Virus record (IMG/VR): IMGVR_UViG_3300030106_001215
Span: 1 to 33,792 of that record
Direction: 5' to 3' (one strand)
DNA: 33,792 bases
DNA from: a virus
Shown: piece by piece, positions 29,435 to 33,792 of the stretch
Position numbering within the stretch: position 1 is the first letter of the stretch
How the letters are laid out: each line of letters starts with the position of its first letter
Notes under the pieces: model-generated
The model's database searches: none
What the model saw: the letters and a program-made list of their open reading frames with translations, nothing else
Told to the model about the DNA's origin: nothing
Made by a program: the position numbers and the translations under genes

Positions 29435-31272
29435 TATCTTTCACCATCACCTTGTAATGCTAAACGAACTGATCCCCATCTCCAACTAGCATTATTTGAT
29501 GCACAAGATACCCTAATTTTAGCTTGCCTTCCTCTAGCTCTTATATCAATCTTTTCTGTATTGCTAAATATATCAAACTCTTTTGTAGTCTGTTCTGTGC
29601 TTTCAGGATATTTCTTTGTTATTATTTTAAATTTAATTTGTCCTCCTGATAAATCATAGTCAGGTACAATCTTATTCATAAACATAACTTGATTACCATC
29701 ATTAATATCAAAATCACCAGACTCCACAAAAGATGTTAATGTTTCGTCACTACCTGTAAATATACCTGGTGGTTCATTGTTATAAATATTATTTCCAGTT
29801 GCAGTTACACCAGTTGTTATAGTATTTCCAAATACACTGCGATCAGTAAATGTGGTAAATATCATTTCACCGTATACCCAATATTTTTCTTCTGGATTAT
29901 AGATAACATATTTATTACACTCTGTATTACCATTAGAAACGTAGAGCCATATTATTTCTCTAAACTCAGAATTAATACCACAATAAACTTTATCATAATA
30001 AGATGTATTAAGATCATCAAATATAAATCTACGAACCGTACAATCTAAAACTTGCACTGCACCAGCATAAACATAAAAATTATCATAACCCATCCAATAT
30101 GTAGTTCCGTTATAATCTATAGCTGCATGTTGTCCTATGAGTCCACAGTTAGTTCCTACTTGTTGAAACTTAAATACAAAGTTACCACCAACAAATTGCA
30201 TAAGCCAAAGAGCATTATCTGTCCAAATATTAATAGCATTTCTTGCACGAACAGCACCAACTATTCTAGTTCCATCTGTTAATACAACTTCACCAGCATC
30301 TGTTGCGGCAGTTGGATTCCATTCATTTCTATTATCTTGATCAGACCAACGAACAAGCATAGGGTCAAATGTACCACTAACTGTAGCAGTAGCTTCAAAT
30401 CTATTTGTACCAAGACAAATAAGATGTCTATCATTAGGAGACACAATAATAGAGTTCGTGCTTACAGGTGATGTTGTAACAGATGTTGCTCTTAGTGGTT
30501 CTGTGCTTGCATCAGAATCATAGTAAAATAATCCACCACCTCTTCTATTAGCTACAACATCATCACCCCAGTTATCAAAACTCCATTGTGATATTTCTAA
30601 AACTAAACCACTAGCACTAGCTGATGCAGGTTGATTCCATGCTCTTGTTTGTGAAGCACATACTGTGGCTTGATACCTAGCAGCACTGTAACCTAAACCT
30701 ACGGCTGCAACAGAGTTACCTGTTGGTATATAATAATTAAATGTTGCACTTCCTACATCACTACCAGTTGCATTAGCAGCAGTTGTTGTATTAATTGTAA
30801 AAACATTTGCACTTTCAACAGATACAATTTGATAAGTATTACCTTGTAAACTTACAGCATTAAATGCTGCTGAAGATGTAAATAAAACATAATCACCAAC
30901 TGCTCTACCATGTGCTGCATCTGAACAACAAACTCTAACTTCACCAGAAGCTGTACCAAAACAATTTGTTAAAGTAGTTATTGTTGTTATAGGTGTTACA
31001 TCATATAACTCATCACCCTCATGAATATAAAGTTTTTCAGGTGTGCCAAATATTGCAGTAGAAATATTATCAGCAGGTTTCCATGCTAGTAATGCTCTAG
31101 CTGATCCATCAAACTTATCTCCTTGTGCTCTTGTTTCATATCCTCGCATGTTCTCAGGTTTACCTTCACGAAACCTAACACGATTTCCATCAAACCATTT
31201 ACCCTCTTCTGCATATTGGGTAGACTCTCTATGAAAACCCGGAGCTAGTTTAAATGTTTGTAACTGTGCCAT
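29434..31272 (-). CDS. Packaged-DNA stabilisation / tail hub-like protein
   Basis: This 612-residue protein starts FKLAPGFHRESTQYAEEGKW and FDGNRVRFREGKPENMRGYE, the N-terminal pattern (PGxxRxxTxYAxxxxWxDxxxVRFxxGxPExxxG) seen in P22 gp10-like phage stabilisation proteins and their podovirus relatives. The rest is beta-rich, with repeated blade-like units (IGAVRARNAINIWTDNALWL, IYNPEEKYWVYGEM), consistent with a beta-propeller-like head-tail or tail protein. It has an unusually high number of cysteines for a virion protein. It lies between small tail genes and the collar fibre gene. The identity with gp10 is inferred from the N-terminal pattern. Confidence 0.65.
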   Translation of the reverse strand: MAQLQTFKLAPGFHRESTQYAEEGKWFDGNRVRFREGKPENMRGYETRAQGDKFDGSARALLAWKPADNISTAIFGTPEKLYIHEGDELYDVTPITTITTLTNCFGTASGEVRVCCSDAAHGRAVGDYVLFTSSAAFNAVSLQGNTYQIVSVESANVFTINTTTAANATGSDVGSATFNYYIPTGNSVAAVGLGYSAARYQATVCASQTRAWNQPASASASGLVLEISQWSFDNWGDDVVANRRGGGLFYYDSDASTEPLRATSVTTSPVSTNSIIVSPNDRHLICLGTNRFEATATVSGTFDPMLVRWSDQDNRNEWNPTAATDAGEVVLTDGTRIVGAVRARNAINIWTDNALWLMQFVGGNFVFKFQQVGTNCGLIGQHAAIDYNGTTYWMGYDNFYVYAGAVQVLDCTVRRFIFDDLNTSYYDKVYCGINSEFREIIWLYVSNGNTECNKYVIYNPEEKYWVYGEMIFTTFTDRSVFGNTITTGVTATGNNIYNNEPPGIFTGSDETLTSFVESGDFDINDGNQVMFMNKIVPDYDLSGGQIKFKIITKKYPESTEQTTKEFDIFSNTEKIDIRARGRQAKIRVSCASNNASWRWGSVRLALQGDGER

Positions 31273-31273
31273 A

Positions 31274-32353
31274 CTATGTCTTAATTACGTAGTTTAATAT
31301 AAAAGTAGGCTGTACTATATTATGTGCGGAACCACTACCAGTAGATCCAGAAGAACCACTTACAGGCGTAGTTTGTGTAAGATCTTGTCTAAATACAGCA
31401 CCATTAGTAGAATTTTGTGCGTTATCACCACCAGTATTAATTACATAAGATCCTGCTCCATGAGTATGTGCAGCAAGTTGAGCTTCAGTTAGTGTATGTG
31501 TTTCAGCACCACCAGATCCACCAAGAGTATCACCATCAACACCACCTGTTTGTCCAGTTAATCTATTAGCACTCGTACCACCCATATCATCTTGACCAGC
31601 AATAACACGACCACGTAAGTCAGGAAGATTAAATGTACTTGAACCATCACCATCACCATATATGCTTGTAATAACTGAAAATAATCCAGAATATGTAGAA
31701 CGACTTACTGCCTGACCATGACACAATAAAAATCCAGAGGGAGTTCCAGCAGATGTGCCAGCAAAAGGCACAATACATCCAGTTGGAACAGTTATGATAC
31801 CTGTTAAATTAGACCCATCACCATGAAACGCAGAGGCGCATACTTTAGCACTTACATGTACGTTTCCTGCAATAGTTACAGTAGATCCAAATGTAGCTGC
31901 ACCAGTTACAGTTAAAGAACTAAATTCTGTTGGAGCAACATTAAAAATATCTGTTCCATTAGTTATTACAAACTGATTTTCTGATGGTCTTATAGTAACA
32001 CCAGTTTGTCCAGCAACTTTTAATATAATATCTGCACCAGCAGAAGCATAAGATACAACATTACGTACTACATAACTTTTAGAATTATTAGGTATAAGAA
32101 TATTAATAGCACTATGAGTTCCACCTACACTACCTTGAACTTCAAGAAAAGCAGAACGAGCCTGATCACCACTACCTTGATTTTCAGTTAATGTAACATT
32201 AGCAGTAGTTCCTACTGTTATGGTTGTATAACCAGCAACTGCATCATCAACAAGACTAATAACACCATCATTAAGAACTTGTCCCCAACTATTAGGGTTG
32301 TCTCCATCACCTTGTTTATTAAGTCTAAGGTTAGTGGTAAAAGTACTAGACAT
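31274..32353 (-). CDS. Tail fibre with phage collar domain
   Basis: This 359-residue protein begins with the tail-attachment-like pattern NLRLNKQGDGDNPNSWGQVL. A central beta-rich repeat region contains FHGDGSNLTGI, a motif common in phage fibres. The C-terminal half has the Phage_Collar domain: GCIVPFAGTSAGTPSGFLLC, then STYSGLFSVITSIYGDGDGS, TFNLPDLRGRVIAG and a His-rich end with ETHTLTEAQLAAHTHG. Such fibres bind host surface receptors or form the collar or short fibre. It is followed by the stabilisation-like gene with a 1-base gap. Confidence 0.9.
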   Translation of the reverse strand: MSSTFTTNLRLNKQGDGDNPNSWGQVLNDGVISLVDDAVAGYTTITVGTTANVTLTENQGSGDQARSAFLEVQGSVGGTHSAINILIPNNSKSYVVRNVVSYASAGADIILKVAGQTGVTIRPSENQFVITNGTDIFNVAPTEFSSLTVTGAATFGSTVTIAGNVHVSAKVCASAFHGDGSNLTGIITVPTGCIVPFAGTSAGTPSGFLLCHGQAVSRSTYSGLFSVITSIYGDGDGSSTFNLPDLRGRVIAGQDDMGGTSANRLTGQTGGVDGDTLGGSGGAETHTLTEAQLAAHTHGAGSYVINTGGDNAQNSTNGAVFRQDLTQTTPVSGSSGSTGSGSAHNIVQPTFILNYVIKT

Positions 32354-32354
32354 T

Positions 32355-32585
32355 TTATTTTCCTTCTAAAGATTTAAGAAGTTCATTTGTAAAAGTATCA
32401 AGAGCTACTTGCACTTGATCTAGTTGAAACTTTAAATTATTTGCTTTTAGCTGTAAGTCTTTTATCTGATTAATAAAATAATGTTGTTGTTCAGACAAAT
32501 CATTTTCTTTATAATCAGTGCCATTTATATGTATAACATTTGGTTCTTCAGCTTTTATAGCGTTATCGTTCACTTTATTCTCCAT
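32355..32585 (-). CDS. Small coiled-coil protein (DUF6447-like)
   Basis: This 76-residue protein has INGTDYKENDLSEQQHYFIN followed by a heptad-like coiled coil (IKDLQLKANNLKFQLDQVQV). The N-terminal INGxxYxxxDLS pattern followed by a helix resembles DUF6447-type proteins next to tail fibre genes. It may be a fibre chaperone or trimerisation factor, which is a guess from position. A TATAAT on the minus strand (32607-32602) lies in the 29-base gap upstream. Confidence 0.6.
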   Translation of the reverse strand: MENKVNDNAIKAEEPNVIHINGTDYKENDLSEQQHYFINQIKDLQLKANNLKFQLDQVQVALDTFTNELLKSLEGK

Positions 32586-32614
32586 AAATATTTATTATAA
32601 TATTATATCACACT

Positions 32615-32932
32615 TTACCAAGGAATACCAGAATCTTGTTTTGGAGTTGCTTTCTCTGCAATCTGATTAGCTACATTAGCCTCTATTGAAGTTACTCCAT
32701 CAGAACCTAGAGCAGCTTTTGCCCAATCTATTGCTTGTGTTTCTTTTATATCTGAGTAAGCAGTAAAGGACGACAGATCATCTGTTGGAATAACAATAGT
32801 CCCATAACATTCTCCTGTGTTTCCACTTGAGTCTTTATCTATGCAAATCCAATGCACATTAAAAACTACGTCTGTTTTACCACCATGACTTTTGTAAAAG
32901 TCAAGATTATTAATTTTCCACGTTGCTGCCAT
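32615..32932 (-). CDS. Conserved tail-region protein
   Basis: This 105-residue protein starts MAATWKINNLDFYKSHGGKT, has a beta-rich core (VVFNVHWICIDKDSSGNTGE, YGTIVIPTDD), and ends GIPW. From memory, proteins starting MAATWxI and ending in PW are common next to tail fibre genes in marine phages, including cyanophages; no function is established. A strong AAGGAG lies before the start. Confidence 0.6.
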   Translation of the reverse strand: MAATWKINNLDFYKSHGGKTDVVFNVHWICIDKDSSGNTGECYGTIVIPTDDLSSFTAYSDIKETQAIDWAKAALGSDGVTSIEANVANQIAEKATPKQDSGIPW

Positions 32933-32947
32933 TTTTTTCTCCTTAAT

Positions 32948-33792
32948 TTAGCAAGCCATTAATACACATGGCACAAGGTATGAGCCATCATCATAAGTAT
33001 GTGATTTAGTAATTGATATAACTTTCGCAATCGTTTTGCTGCGAACAATGTCATCGCCCTGCGGCTTGGCTGTGCCATCCCCTGCACTCATCAGCAAGTC
33101 ACCTCGTGCCACTATCATGCCACTGGCAATACGAATAACCATATCTCCCGTCATTGCAATATTCATATCATTAACACGACTCTTACCGTAGGGGTCGTCG
33201 TAAAGTTCTTCTTCGTTCCAGTTAATAAATACACCAGCTACATTTACGTCACCTTCTACAGAAGATACAGCCATGCAGTTTAATTGTTCGTTATCTTTAG
33301 TTGTACCATCTTCTTTAGTCCACACAGCCATCTTGTCAAGGTTAGTCATCACAGTGCCTTTGAGCAAGCCATCAATGCGGTTTCCATCTTCAGCTTGTGA
33401 CCAACGCCCTAAGTGACCACCATTGTAAGTTACAGTGCTGCCAGATACGATAATGCTACCTTCATTACTGTTATCTTGTCTGAAAGCCACAAGCGTTCCA
33501 TCAGAGTCCTCTCTATTAACATAAAGTGCTGCGCTTGTGCTTGTTGTACCAATGAATCCAGCAGCACTAGCATGTGTTTCAAAGCCATTATTAGCTAGTC
33601 CTGCCGCTGTCTTTAACATCAAAAGTCGTCCAGAAGAATCAATAACCCCACGTTGAGATCCGTTTACATCAAACCGCATCTCATCACCATTGTGAGCATA
33701 TATAATTTGACCAATTGTACTTGAATCTGGATCACCAAAACTAATTGTACTATTAAAGTTAGCAGCAGCTTTTAGAAGTTGTTGAACATTAC
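32948..33792 (-). CDS. Tail fibre, C-terminal part (5' truncated at window end)
   Basis: The frame stays open to the window edge (in-frame codons continue upstream of the internal ATG at 33679), so at least 281 residues are the C-terminal portion of a longer protein. Visible elements are ISFGDPDSSTIGQIIYAHNG then EMRFDVNGSQRGVIDSSGRL, a pattern of phage fibre repeats, and a conserved end ARGDLLMSAGDGTAKPQGDD, IVRSKTIAKVI, YDDGSYLVPCVLMAC. The end block is widespread in marine phage tail fibres. The region is clearly richer in G+C than its neighbours (60% in 33061-33120), which suggests transfer of the receptor-binding part. Confidence 0.75.
   Translation of the reverse strand, partial: NVQQLLKAAANFNSTISFGDPDSSTIGQIIYAHNGDEMRFDVNGSQRGVIDSSGRLLMLKTAAGLANNGFETHASAAGFIGTTSTSAALYVNREDSDGTLVAFRQDNSNEGSIIVSGSTVTYNGGHLGRWSQAEDGNRIDGLLKGTVMTNLDKMAVWTKEDGTTKDNEQLNCMAVSSVEGDVNVAGVFINWNEEELYDDPYGKSRVNDMNIAMTGDMVIRIASGMIVARGDLLMSAGDGTAKPQGDDIVRSKTIAKVISITKSHTYDDGSYLVPCVLMAC

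Noticed and set aside
1-33792. tRNA genes, CRISPR arrays, integrase, repressor or insertion sequences
   Set aside because: Nearly all of the sequence is filled by coding genes, gaps are under 100 bases, and none holds a cloverleaf, regular spaced repeats or transposase-like motifs.

Overview
The window is a large part of an AT-rich, short-tailed (T7-like, podovirus-type) bacteriophage genome, most likely marine. This is inferred from a T7-type replication module (primase-helicase, family A polymerase, gp2.5-like SSB), a DUF3310 protein, internal-virion-type proteins, a collar-domain tail fibre, and many very small, overlapping genes. Phage-encoded class I ribonucleotide reductase, Hsp20, SleB hydrolase, GcrA-like and 3TM-holin-type proteins fit phages of marine Alphaproteobacteria, but the host is an inference. 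No integrase, repressor, tRNA, CRISPR or insertion sequence was seen. Large terminase, portal, capsid and RNA polymerase genes are not in the window. Both ends cut a gene.

Layout. 1-3.1 kb (+): a truncated HhH-GPD-like gene, then tiny coupled ORFs, a GcrA-like protein and a DUF932 protein, closed by a hairpin terminator. 3.1-4.7 kb (+): tiny ORFs around a secreted SleB-type cell wall hydrolase. 4.6-11 kb (+): primase-helicase, PD-(D/E)XK endonuclease, DNA polymerase, SSB, Cas4/RecB-like exonuclease, GIY-YIG-like nuclease and DUF3310 protein. 11-15.2 kb (+): nrdA, an HNH/AP2 homing endonuclease, two small ORFs, nrdB and a DUF6356-like membrane protein. 15.2-15.75 kb (+): hsp20 with its own consensus promoter, structured leader and terminator. 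15.77-19.9 kb (+): a glycan/methylation block (GT8-like glycosyltransferase, a 793-aa GT + methyltransferase-like + DUF115 fusion, a methyltransferase, a minimal SET protein). 19.9-21.2 kb (+): 3TM holin, cupin, small terminase subunit and a tiny ORF. 21.2-21.3 kb: a convergence zone of three stacked inverted repeats. 21.3-33.8 kb (-): a lysis-like cluster with an M15 peptidase, then very large internal virion proteins, a stabilisation-like protein, the collar tail fibre and the C-terminal part of a second tail fibre that runs off the right edge.

How it fits together. The left arm takes over replication and nucleotide supply (helicase, polymerase, SSB, exonuclease, RNR). The middle block probably modifies glycans or proteins on the host surface or virion. 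The minus-strand arm builds the virion and helps lyse the cell. The most interesting RNA-level signals are a hairpin that would bring a distant Shine-Dalgarno next to the exonuclease start, a weaker similar case before ssb, and an hsp20 leader whose ribosome-binding site can be buried in a weak hairpin.
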